A stretch of DNA of 38,420 nt, taken from NCBI GenBank assembly GCA_946222625.1, contig CAMILJ010000003.1, positions 1-38,420 of the forward strand, given 5' to 3'. Below are positions 1 to 6,381 of the stretch, one piece after another. The position numbers and the translations under genes were made by a program. This stretch comes from an uncultured Corynebacterium sp. GTDB taxonomy: Bacteria > Actinomycetota > Actinomycetes > Mycobacteriales > Mycobacteriaceae. Numbering within the stretch: position 1 is the first letter of the stretch; each line of letters starts with the position of its first letter. The notes below the pieces were generated by a model, which was given only the letters and a program-made list of their open reading frames with translations, ran no database searches and was not told the DNA's origin.

Positions 1-706
1 TGCTCGTGTCATGCCGGCATGGGAGCTCTACATCGGCAACTACACCATTCCGTCTGCGTTCTGGGTCGCACTGCTCTGTGGCCTGATGGTTGTCCTGCTC
101 TTCGCCTACCCCTTCATTGAGAAGAAGCTGACGGGCGACGACGCTCACCACAACCTTCTGCAGCGCCCGCGTGACGTTCCGGTTCGTTCCGCTATCGGTG
201 CGGCTGCCATCACCTTCTTCCTTCTGGTGACGCTGTCCGGTGGTAACGACCACGTGGCTCACTTCTTCCAGATCTCTCTGAACGCGATGACCTGGGTTGG
301 CCGTATCGGTCTCATCGTCCTGCCGCCGATCGCTTACTTCATGACCTACCGCATCTGCGTTGGTCTGCAGCGCTCCGACCGTGAGGTCCTGGAGCACGGT
401 ATTGAGACTGGCGTTATCAAGCAGCTGCCGAATGGTGCCTTCATCGAGGTCCACCAGCCGCTTGGCCCGGTGGATGACCATGGCCACCCGGTTCCGCTCG
501 AGTACTCTGGCGCCGCGGTTCCGAAGCAGCTCAACCAGCTTGGTCTGGCTGACTCCGAGACTCAGGGCATCTTCTCTTCCGATGATCCGTCCATCGTCTC
601 CCGCGTCAACGAGATTCGCCACGAGAACCACGCTGAGGAGGCGGAGATGTTCCGTCAGCTCAACGAGTCTAATCGCCGCGAAGACGAGGAGAACGGCCGC
701 ATCTAG
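1..706 (+). CDS. qcrB: Cytochrome bc1 complex cytochrome b subunit, 3' part
   Basis: This is the C-terminal ~235 residues of QcrB, the cytochrome b of the menaquinol:cytochrome c oxidoreductase (bc1-aa3 supercomplex) in the plasma membrane. The reading frame is open from base 2 and the true start lies upstream. Three hydrophobic helices are visible: around the FWVALLCGLMVV stretch, around AAAITFFLLVTL and around GRIGLIVLPPIAYF. A soluble C-terminal extension of about 110 residues, rich in charged residues, follows; such an extension is typical of actinobacterial QcrB. The stop TAG is at 704-706 and a strong hairpin follows at 735-780, so this closes the qcrCAB operon. The NlpC/P60 genes directly downstream agree with corynebacterial gene order. 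Confidence 0.93.
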   Translation, partial: ARVMPAWELYIGNYTIPSAFWVALLCGLMVVLLFAYPFIEKKLTGDDAHHNLLQRPRDVPVRSAIGAAAITFFLLVTLSGGNDHVAHFFQISLNAMTWVGRIGLIVLPPIAYFMTYRICVGLQRSDREVLEHGIETGVIKQLPNGAFIEVHQPLGPVDDHGHPVPLEYSGAAVPKQLNQLGLADSETQGIFSSDDPSIVSRVNEIRHENHAEEAEMFRQLNESNRREDEENGRI

Positions 707-734
707 CGCCTTCACTCGCTGAAACACGCTCACA

Positions 735-780
735 AGAGCCCGTGCTTCTTTCCCAACTAGAGGAAAGGGGCACGGGCTCT
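735..780 (+). terminator. Hairpin terminator after qcrB
   Basis: An 11-bp perfect inverted repeat, AGAGCCCGTGC (735-745) with GCACGGGCTCT (770-780). It is extended inside by TTTCC (749-753) with GGAAA (762-766). There is no long T run, as is common for high-GC actinobacterial terminators. Confidence 0.8.
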
Positions 781-892
781 CAGCGTTTCTGTATCCGTCT
801 CGTAGCGCTGTGGCGGGCGTCTGGGCGCACTGGTGAGCCCTGACTCGGATAAACGCTTCATAGTTCTGCCAGAGAGGGGTAGAGCGGCTGTA

Positions 893-909
893 GTTAACTT
901 TCCGTTAAC
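893..909 (+). promoter_or_regulatory. GTTAAC direct repeat, 11-bp period (possible MtrA site)
   Basis: GTTAAC at 893-898 is repeated at 904-909, exactly 11 bases later. Tandem TAAC-type half-sites one helical turn apart are the general form bound by OmpR-family regulators such as MtrA, which is known to control cell-wall hydrolase genes in actinobacteria. The assignment to MtrA is inference. Confidence 0.4.
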
Positions 910-1091
910 GTTGAGTCAGCTCTGCCTCTTTGTGTCTCGCAAGGTGGCTGATCTCAGGTGAGTAGAGGACTAGTGCTGGAGAGTCTGCGGAGGAATCCGC
1001 TAAAAGTCCACAGTATTGCTTCATCCTCCGGTGGTGTTTTAGGAGTGCACTGTGGGTCGATTGGGGCATTTGGTTCCCAGCATTACCGGTG

Positions 1092-1107
1092 TGTGACGAA
1101 GGTTACA
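1092..1107. promoter_or_regulatory. GlxR (CRP-family)-like operator
   Basis: TGTGA (1092-1096), six bases, TTACA (1103-1107). The CRP/GlxR consensus is TGTGA-N6-TCACA, so only one half-site base differs. GlxR is the cAMP-responsive global regulator of corynebacteria. The site lies about 250 bases upstream of the predicted transcription start of the NlpC/P60 gene. Confidence 0.5.
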
Positions 1108-1272
1108 CCACTATTTTTATGGCCGATTCCAAGTCCGGGCATGCGATATTGGTCTAGCGGTCTCGTGTTGGTTGGTGGGCCCGTTGTGGCAGGTTATTGC
1201 CAGTATTCTCTGGTGGGTAGTGCGTATTGGAGTCGGGGCCGCACGGGGGATGTCTTTTAGGTTTCCGTTTGA

Positions 1273-1287
1273 TAACAGGACGGTAAC
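1273..1287 (+). promoter_or_regulatory. Second TAAC direct repeat, 11-bp period
   Basis: TAAC at 1273-1276 and again at 1284-1287, the same 11-base period as the repeat at 893-909. It ends about 24 bases before the candidate -35 element, a usual place for an activator of the OmpR/PhoB type. The identity of the regulator (MtrA) is inference. Confidence 0.4.
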
Positions 1288-1310
1288 GAAGCCGGTTTTG
1301 CGTTTCTGAC

Positions 1311-1340
1311 TCGACATTGCTTGTGATGATTTCGTAACCT
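1311..1340 (+). promoter_or_regulatory. Candidate promoter of the NlpC/P60 gene
   Basis: TCGACA (1311-1316), an 18-base spacer and TAACCT (1335-1340, matching TAnnnT). Transcription would begin near 1347 and give a leader of about 240 bases that contains the whole structured RNA at 1408-1559. Confidence 0.45.
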
Positions 1341-1407
1341 ATTCGAGACATTGAGTTACCGACACGGTGTACACATCACCGGTGCTCAATACGAACTGAA
1401 GATTTAA

Positions 1408-1559
1408 GCGCCGCATCTGGCCCCTCCTAAAACCGGGGGCCGAGCGGAGATGGCTCTACAGGAATGGGTCATCGTCGAACGCTAGGCCCGCACCTTGGGT
1501 CAGAGCTTTAATCCGCGCCATGGAAAGCGACATACTTTCCGCGCGGAGGAAGTAGGCGC
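1408..1559 (+). promoter_or_regulatory. Probable c-di-AMP (ydaO/yuaA-type) riboswitch
   Basis: A structured leader is visible. The closing stem pairs GCGCC (1408-1412) with GGCGC (1555-1559). A second stem pairs GGCCCC (1419-1424) with GGGGCC (1436-1441). A compound hairpin pairs CCGCGC (1513-1518) with GCGCGG (1541-1546), and inside it GGAAAG (1522-1527) with CTTTCC (1535-1540). Short blocks resemble ydaO-class signatures: GAGCGGAGA after stem 2, GGGTCATC, GCTAGG, AATCCG and GTAGGCGC at the 3' end. This class is known upstream of rpf and NlpC/P60 cell-wall hydrolase genes in actinobacteria, which matches the gene here. It ends 25 bases before the GTG start. Family assignment is from memory of the consensus, not a covariance search. 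Confidence 0.6.
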
Positions 1560-1584
1560 ACAGGAAGATTTGGAGTTTAAATTC

Positions 1585-2214
1585 GTGGCTAAGCACCGTC
1601 GTCAGGGCAACGTGAACACCCGTCGCATCGCATCTACCGCTGCTATTGCAGCAACCGCAGCTGTCACCGTACCGGCTGCTGCCAACGCTGCCGAGGTCGT
1701 TGTTCCGAACACCGACATTCGCTTTGAGGTTGCCGGCCTGGAGAATGTACCGAACATCCAGCAGCTGCCCAACGTTGATCGCTATATCCCAGCCTTCAAG
1801 GCAAACCAGGGCGGCGGCTACGCCGCTGCTGTTGAGTCCCCGGCGGCACCGGCCCCGGCGCCGACCCGTTCTGTGGGCGAGAAGGTTCTTGAAGCCGCTC
1901 GTTCCGCCATCGGTTCCCCGTACGTCTACGGCGCTAACGGCCCGAGCGCTTTCGATTGCTCTGGCCTGACCTCCTGGGCCTACCAGCAGGCTGGCGTGTC
2001 CATCCCGCGTACGTCCCAGGCGCAGGCTTCCGCTGGCACCCCGGTTTCCCTCGACTCCCTGCAGCCGGGTGACATCATTGTGTACTACTCTGGCGCATCT
2101 CACGTTGGCATCTACACCGGCCATGGCACCATCATTGACGCTCTGAACTCCGGTACCCCGGTGGGTGAGCGCTCCCTGAACTACATGCCGATCCACTCCG
2201 CAGTTCGCTTCTAA
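1585..2214 (+). CDS. Secreted NlpC/P60 peptidoglycan endopeptidase, short form
   Basis: A 209-residue exported hydrolase expected to cut stem peptides of peptidoglycan. The GTG at 1585 is chosen because TTGGAG lies 9 bases upstream and the product begins with a basic stretch (AKHRRQG) followed by an Ala-rich signal peptide ending near ANAA (34-37). A linker rich in Ala and Pro covers roughly 80-95. The NlpC/P60 domain occupies about 98-209, with catalytic Cys125 in FDCSG and His173 in SHVGIY. The third catalytic position is Asp185, where the neighbouring paralogue has His. Domain order and position after qcrB match corynebacterial NlpC proteins. The long structured leader upstream suggests control by a riboswitch. 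A hairpin at 2236-2284 separates it from the next gene. Confidence 0.9.
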   Translation: MAKHRRQGNVNTRRIASTAAIAATAAVTVPAAANAAEVVVPNTDIRFEVAGLENVPNIQQLPNVDRYIPAFKANQGGGYAAAVESPAAPAPAPTRSVGEKVLEAARSAIGSPYVYGANGPSAFDCSGLTSWAYQQAGVSIPRTSQAQASAGTPVSLDSLQPGDIIVYYSGASHVGIYTGHGTIIDALNSGTPVGERSLNYMPIHSAVRF

Positions 2215-2235
2215 ACGCACTCGGAAGTTTCTCTT

Positions 2236-2284
2236 ACCCCTTCCGCTGCTCTTGCCATGTTGATGGCGAGGGTGGGGAAGGGGT
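2236..2284 (+). terminator. Hairpin terminator after the first NlpC/P60 gene
   Basis: ACCCCTTCC (2236-2244) pairs with GGAAGGGGT (2276-2284), followed by TT. An inner stem pairs CTTGCCAT with ATGGCGAG, with one G-U pair. It lies 22 bases after the stop codon. Confidence 0.75.
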
Positions 2285-2326
2285 TTGGCTATTCTATGAC
2301 CTGTTATGTTTTTGCTCGACTGAGGG

Positions 2327-2332
2327 TATAAT
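2327..2332 (+). promoter_or_regulatory. -10 element of the second NlpC/P60 gene
   Basis: A consensus TATAAT at 2327-2332, 40 bases upstream of the ATG at 2373. No good -35 sequence is seen at the usual spacing. This sits just after the terminator of the preceding gene, so the second hydrolase has its own transcript, probably running into pimB. Confidence 0.6.
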
Positions 2333-2372
2333 TCAGTTATCTATTAACCTTCTCTAAGTTTCGGGGGTATCC

Positions 2373-3449
2373 ATGTCGCGTCGTGGCATCGCGTGTGCCG
2401 TCACTGCACTCGCTTTGAGCGCGGTCCCAGTGGCTGTCCTTTCGCCGTCTGCCGTGTCACAAGAGCTCTCACCAGAGCAACAACAGCACAGCGCTCTGCA
2501 GGAGAGCGGATCTGAGAATCTTCCTGATCTCATTGAGCGTATGGCGGACGTCGCCCAGCGCGTGTCTGCCAAGGGCGAGGAAGTCAAGGGGCTCGAGGAT
2601 GAGCTGGCTGAGTCGGAGAAAGAGATCGGCGAGCTGGAATTAAAGGCCGAGGAGGCGCAGCGTGCTTCCGAGGACGCCTCAGCTGCCGTGGCCGAACAAC
2701 AGGACCGCATCGATGCGCTAGCGCAGAAGCGCTACCGCAGGAATGCGTCTGCAACGTCGGTCTCTGCCGCCCTCAACGCGAATGACGTGGCCAGTGCGGT
2801 AGAACGGATGGGCTATCTAGGCGCCCTATCCAAGGCCGCGAAGCGTGAGGAAGACGCGATGGTCGCGGCTTCCGCAGCGGCCGACGATGCACATCAAGAG
2901 GCAGTTGATGCGACCGAGGAGGCACGCCACAAACGTGACGAGCTGCAAGCAAAGCGTGACTCGGTGCTGAAAGAAAAGGCCGAGCTGGAAGAACAACAGA
3001 AGGAACTCGAGGCCACCGTTGATGGCTTAAGCCCAGAAGCGCGTGAGGCATGGGTCCAGCACTTCGGCGGATCCACCGACCTTGACTTGGCCGCGCTGGC
3101 TGATGGTTCCGGGTCTGCCGCTGTCGAAGCCGCTCTCAGCCGAATTGGCGCCCCGTATGGCTGGGGTGCAACGGGTCCTGATGTTTTCGACTGTTCTGGC
3201 TTGATGGTGTGGAGCTATCAGCAGATGGGCAAGAGCATTCCGCGTACCTCGCAGGCGCAGCTCGCCGGTGGTACGCCGGTGCCGCTGGATCAACTCCAGC
3301 CGGGCGATATTGTGGGCTATTACCCCGGCGTTACCCACGTGGGCATGTACATTGGTGACGGCCAGATTGTTCATGCCTCCACCTATGGCGTCCCCGTGGC
3401 CGTGGTGCCGCTGAATTCCATGCCGGTGGAAGGTGCCGTACGCTACTAG
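2373..3449 (+). CDS. Secreted NlpC/P60 endopeptidase with coiled-coil N-terminal region (RipA/RipC-like)
   Basis: A 358-residue exported peptidoglycan hydrolase. A signal peptide ends near AVS-Q (about residue 29). Residues about 48-125 and 160-215 are rich in Glu, Lys and Ala with heptad character, forming the long coiled coil that in this family holds the enzyme at the division site or keeps it inactive. The NlpC/P60 domain covers about 248-358, with Cys274 in FDCSG, His322 in THVGMY and His334 in VHAS. Spacings of 48 and 60 residues equal those of the upstream paralogue. Its position next to pimB is that of the RipC-like Rv2190c in mycobacteria. The gene ends 3 bases before pimB, so the two are probably co-transcribed. 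Confidence 0.9.
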   Translation: MSRRGIACAVTALALSAVPVAVLSPSAVSQELSPEQQQHSALQESGSENLPDLIERMADVAQRVSAKGEEVKGLEDELAESEKEIGELELKAEEAQRASEDASAAVAEQQDRIDALAQKRYRRNASATSVSAALNANDVASAVERMGYLGALSKAAKREEDAMVAASAAADDAHQEAVDATEEARHKRDELQAKRDSVLKEKAELEEQQKELEATVDGLSPEAREAWVQHFGGSTDLDLAALADGSGSAAVEAALSRIGAPYGWGATGPDVFDCSGLMVWSYQQMGKSIPRTSQAQLAGGTPVPLDQLQPGDIVGYYPGVTHVGMYIGDGQIVHASTYGVPVAVVPLNSMPVEGAVRY

Positions 3450-3452
3450 GTC

Positions 3453-4616
3453 ATGGCGCGCACACTCCTCGTCACCAACGACTTCCCGCCCACCATCGGC
3501 GGGATTCAGTCTTATCTCCGAGACTTTCTGACGACCCTCAACCCGCAGGATGTCATCGTCTTCGCCTCGACACAAGACGGGGACGCCGCTGCGGAGTATG
3601 ACGTGACGCTGCCCTATACCGTGGTTCGTTGGCCGCGCTCCATCATGCTGCCGACGCCTGCCACGGCCCGCCAGATGCAGCCCCTCATCCGCGAACACGA
3701 TATTGAGACCGTGTGGTTTGGTGCCGCGGCCCCACTCGCGCTCATGGCGCCGGCAGCGCGTGCTGCGGGAGCGCGCCGCATCGTAGCGACAACGCACGGG
3801 CATGAGGTGGGGTGGTCCATGCTTCCTGGGGCGCGGCAAGCCTTGCGCAGGATCGGCAAGTATTCGGATGTCCTTACGTATATCTCGGAATACACGCGCA
3901 ACAGATTGGAGCCCGCGTTCGGCTCGGGTGCGCGGTGGGTTCATCTGCCTTCGGCGGTTAACCTGGAGGATTTCACTCCAGCTACCGCAGCCGAGAAGCA
4001 GGCGGCCCGCGCGCATTTCGGGTTGGGCCCCGGCCCAGTAATTGTCTGCATCTCCCGCCTGGTCCCGCGTAAGGGGCAGGATCAACTCTTGCGCGCCATG
4101 CCAGCGGTGCGTGGGCGAATCCCGGATGCGCAATTACTCATTATCGGACGCGGCCGCTACGAGCCGACCTTGCGTGAGCTTGCGCGTCTGTACTGCCCAG
4201 ACGTCGTGATTCAAGAAGCACGGGATACGGCGGAATTGCGCCTAGCCCTGCATGCGGCCGATGTATTTGCCATGCCTGCGCGCACACGGGGTGGCGGACT
4301 CGACGTCGAGGGACTCGGCATTGTTTACCTTGAGGCGCAGGCGGCGGGGCTGCCAGTGGTTGCTGGAGATTCCGGCGGAGCACCGGAGACGGTGACTTCG
4401 GAGACGGGGCTTGTTGTACGCGGGTCTTCGGTACCGGAGCTCGAGGAGGCGCTGTGCGCGTTGCTTGGCGATGCCCCCCGGGCCCACCGTATGGGGGCAG
4501 CCGGGCGCCGCCACGTGGAAGAGCGCTGGACGTGGGAAATCATGGGCGCACGACTGCGCGAGATTCTTGAATGTGATCGAGGGCAAGCCGAGGTATATCC
4601 TACTAGTCATGCTTGA
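3453..4616 (+). CDS. pimB: GDP-mannose-dependent phosphatidylinositol monomannoside mannosyltransferase
   Basis: A 387-residue GT4-family (GT-B fold) enzyme that adds the second, alpha-1,6-linked mannose to phosphatidylinositol monomannoside at the cytoplasmic face of the membrane, an early step to PIMs, lipomannan and LAM. The N-terminal domain shows NDFPPTIGGIQSY (acceptor-side Gly-Gly loop). The C-terminal domain has CISRLVPRKGQD and the retaining-GT E-x7-E motif in EGLGIVYLE, followed by AGLPVVAGDSGG. The length is normal for the family. It starts 3 bases after the hydrolase stop and overlaps the glucokinase start by 8 bases. Gene order equals Rv2190c-Rv2188c of mycobacteria, which supports PimB rather than another GT4. 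Confidence 0.9.
   Translation: MARTLLVTNDFPPTIGGIQSYLRDFLTTLNPQDVIVFASTQDGDAAAEYDVTLPYTVVRWPRSIMLPTPATARQMQPLIREHDIETVWFGAAAPLALMAPAARAAGARRIVATTHGHEVGWSMLPGARQALRRIGKYSDVLTYISEYTRNRLEPAFGSGARWVHLPSAVNLEDFTPATAAEKQAARAHFGLGPGPVIVCISRLVPRKGQDQLLRAMPAVRGRIPDAQLLIIGRGRYEPTLRELARLYCPDVVIQEARDTAELRLALHAADVFAMPARTRGGGLDVEGLGIVYLEAQAAGLPVVAGDSGGAPETVTSETGLVVRGSSVPELEEALCALLGDAPRAHRMGAAGRRHVEERWTWEIMGARLREILECDRGQAEVYPTSHA
4596..4601 (+). promoter_or_regulatory. -10 hexamer of a predicted leaderless glk transcript
   Basis: TATCCT ends exactly 7 bases before the ATG at 4609. This is the same TAnnnT-N7-start arrangement seen at eight other genes in the window. It lies inside the 3' end of pimB. Confidence 0.5.
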
Positions 4617-5565
4617 ACACACTCCCTCCGCTGAAGGCGGCCGCAGTGGCCTCACCATCGGGTTCGATATTGGTGGAACAAACCTGCGCGCCGCGGTGAT
4701 TGATCCCGCCGGAGAGATTGTGGATTCGATGAGCGTGCCTACGGCCACGGAAGCGCGAAAGCTCGAAGATGACATCGTCCATTGTGTTGACAGCCTCGCA
4801 GCTTCTCATGACATCGATGCCGTTGGACTTGCCCTCGCAGGGTTTTTGGATCCCGAATGTGAAATTGTGCGTTTTGCGCCGCATCTGCCGTGGCGGGACG
4901 CCCCAGTGCGTGAGATTCTGAGCAAGCGCTTGAATGTTCCGGTCCGGCTAGAGCACGACGCCAACTCGGCAGCGTGGGGGGAGTGGCGCTTTGGTGCAGG
5001 GCGCGGGGCGAAGGAGTGGGTTTTCTTCGCTGTCGGTACCGGCATTGGAGCCACGCTGTTTAATGACGGCACAATTTACCGCGGAGCTTTCGGCACTGCC
5101 CCTGAGTTTGGGCACCTCGTGGTTTCACCGGGCGGACGCCAATGCTCGTGTGGTAAGCGCGGCTGCCTCGAACGCTACGCGTCCGGAACCGCTCTACCGG
5201 ACACCTGCGCGGATCTGCGCGGTGACTTCGAAACCACCCTCCCGGAGAATCCTTCCGGCGAGGAGATCACCGCGGCCGCTCACCGGGGAGATCCCCTAGG
5301 TTTGGCTGTCATGGATAACTTCGGACAGTGGTTGGGGCAGGGGCTGTCCATGGTGGCGGATGTCCTTGACCCCGAGCTGATCGTCATCGGCGGTGGAGTG
5401 TCCAAGGATGCAGATCTGTACCTAGATCGGGCACGGGAAGTCATGGCTAGTCAGATTGTTGGGGCCGGTCACAGGCCTCTGGCCCGAGTCGCAACCGCGA
5501 AATTGGGATCCGCGGCGGGTATGATTGGTGTCGCTGATCTCGCCCGCCAGGAGCACCGAGGTTAA
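4609..5565 (+). CDS. glk: ROK-family glucokinase
   Basis: A 318-residue cytoplasmic sugar kinase expected to phosphorylate glucose with ATP. The phosphate-binding motif FDIGGTNLRAAV lies near the N-terminus (about 19-30). The catalytic region has EHDANSAAWGEW. The ROK signature has a zinc-binding cluster, CSCGKRGCLE, preceded by the His of EFGHLV. The ATG at 4609 overlaps the end of pimB. I prefer it to the longer frame open upstream because homologous kinases begin shortly before the GGT motif and because of the -10 hexamer at 4596-4601. An alternative substrate such as another hexose cannot be excluded from sequence alone. Confidence 0.85.
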   Translation: MLEHTPSAEGGRSGLTIGFDIGGTNLRAAVIDPAGEIVDSMSVPTATEARKLEDDIVHCVDSLAASHDIDAVGLALAGFLDPECEIVRFAPHLPWRDAPVREILSKRLNVPVRLEHDANSAAWGEWRFGAGRGAKEWVFFAVGTGIGATLFNDGTIYRGAFGTAPEFGHLVVSPGGRQCSCGKRGCLERYASGTALPDTCADLRGDFETTLPENPSGEEITAAAHRGDPLGLAVMDNFGQWLGQGLSMVADVLDPELIVIGGGVSKDADLYLDRAREVMASQIVGAGHRPLARVATAKLGSAAGMIGVADLARQEHRG

Positions 5566-5631
5566 CACCGCACATTTTTCTTTCACCGGACAGCGCGGCT
5601 TGTTCGGCATAAACAGATAGGACTATAAGCG

Positions 5632-6378
5632 ATGCGAAACAAGTGGTACTGGGCCTTTAAGCACATCTTTTTCGGCCCGGCCCTTCGAGTATGGAACCGC
5701 CCATGGTCCGAAGGAATGGATCGCATCCCGGAATCCGGTTCGGCTATTTTGGCATCCTCGCACCAAGCCGTGATGGATTCCTTCTACTTTCCGCTGCTCT
5801 GCCCGCGGCAGATTACATTTCTGGCTAAGAGCGAGTATTTCACCACCCCCGGTTTCGTTGGCGGCCTGCAAAAGTGGTTCTTTAGCTCCGTGGGGCAGGT
5901 GCCGATTGACCGCGTCAATAAAGACGCGAGCGACGCCATGCTAGCGAGCGCACAACGCATTATCGGCCGTGGGGATCTTTTTGGAATCTACCCGGAGGGA
6001 ACCCGTTCGCCCGATGGGCGCATTTACAAGGGGCGCACCGGCATGGCGCGCATCGCGCTGACCACTGGTGAACAGGTAATTCCCATCGCCATGATTAATA
6101 CCCGGAAGGCAAACCCGATTGGTTCATGGATTCCGCGCCCGGCGCGCGTCGGCATGCGCGTGGGTGAGCCCATCGACCCCCGGGCGTGGGCCGCTGAACG
6201 CAACCTTGATCCACAGGACCACGCTACCGTGCGTGCCTTCACGGACTACGTGATGAAGCAGCTGGCTGAGTTGGCGGGGGAACCCTACGTCGATGTATAC
6301 GCCTCCGATGTGAAGGCCTCCTTGCAAGCTGGACACGGCTACCCGGAAGGGGCCGAGCCCGGTTCGGAGGCACGGTAG
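5632..6378 (+). CDS. plsC: 1-acyl-sn-glycerol-3-phosphate acyltransferase
   Basis: A 248-residue PlsC-type acyltransferase that makes phosphatidic acid from lysophosphatidate, at the inner face of the membrane. The catalytic H-x4-D motif is SHQAVMD (His44, Asp49). The glycerophosphate-binding block is YPEGTRSPDG, and further family motifs are visible around FAKSEYF and VPIDR. The ATG at 5632 gives a protein of usual length. The gap from glk (66 bases) holds an imperfect hairpin (5586-5607) without a T tail, so read-through is plausible. In mycobacteria the same place is taken by Rv2182c. It could alternatively acylate a PIM-related lipid. Confidence 0.85.
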   Translation: MRNKWYWAFKHIFFGPALRVWNRPWSEGMDRIPESGSAILASSHQAVMDSFYFPLLCPRQITFLAKSEYFTTPGFVGGLQKWFFSSVGQVPIDRVNKDASDAMLASAQRIIGRGDLFGIYPEGTRSPDGRIYKGRTGMARIALTTGEQVIPIAMINTRKANPIGSWIPRPARVGMRVGEPIDPRAWAAERNLDPQDHATVRAFTDYVMKQLAELAGEPYVDVYASDVKASLQAGHGYPEGAEPGSEAR

Positions 6379-6381
6379 CCA

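Larger units (their letters stand above)
707..1584. other. 878-base intergenic region with layered control elements
   Basis: After the qcrB terminator I see no convincing gene. A 100-codon open frame at 958-1260 has no ribosome binding site and no protein-like composition. From 5' to 3' the stretch holds a TAAC direct repeat (893-909), a CRP/GlxR-like palindrome (1092-1107), a second TAAC repeat (1273-1287), a promoter (1311-1340) and a structured leader RNA (1408-1559). All are best read as control of the NlpC/P60 gene at 1585. The rest (about 910-1090 and 1110-1270) shows nothing I can name. Confidence 0.7.

Noticed and set aside
958..1260. A 100-codon open frame in the qcrB-nlpC gap
   Set aside because: No ribosome binding site, unusual composition (many Gly, Ser, Trp, Cys), and the region carries regulatory sites instead.
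5586..5607. Terminator between glk and plsC
   Set aside because: The hairpin CCGGACA/TGTTCGG has a mismatch and no T tail.
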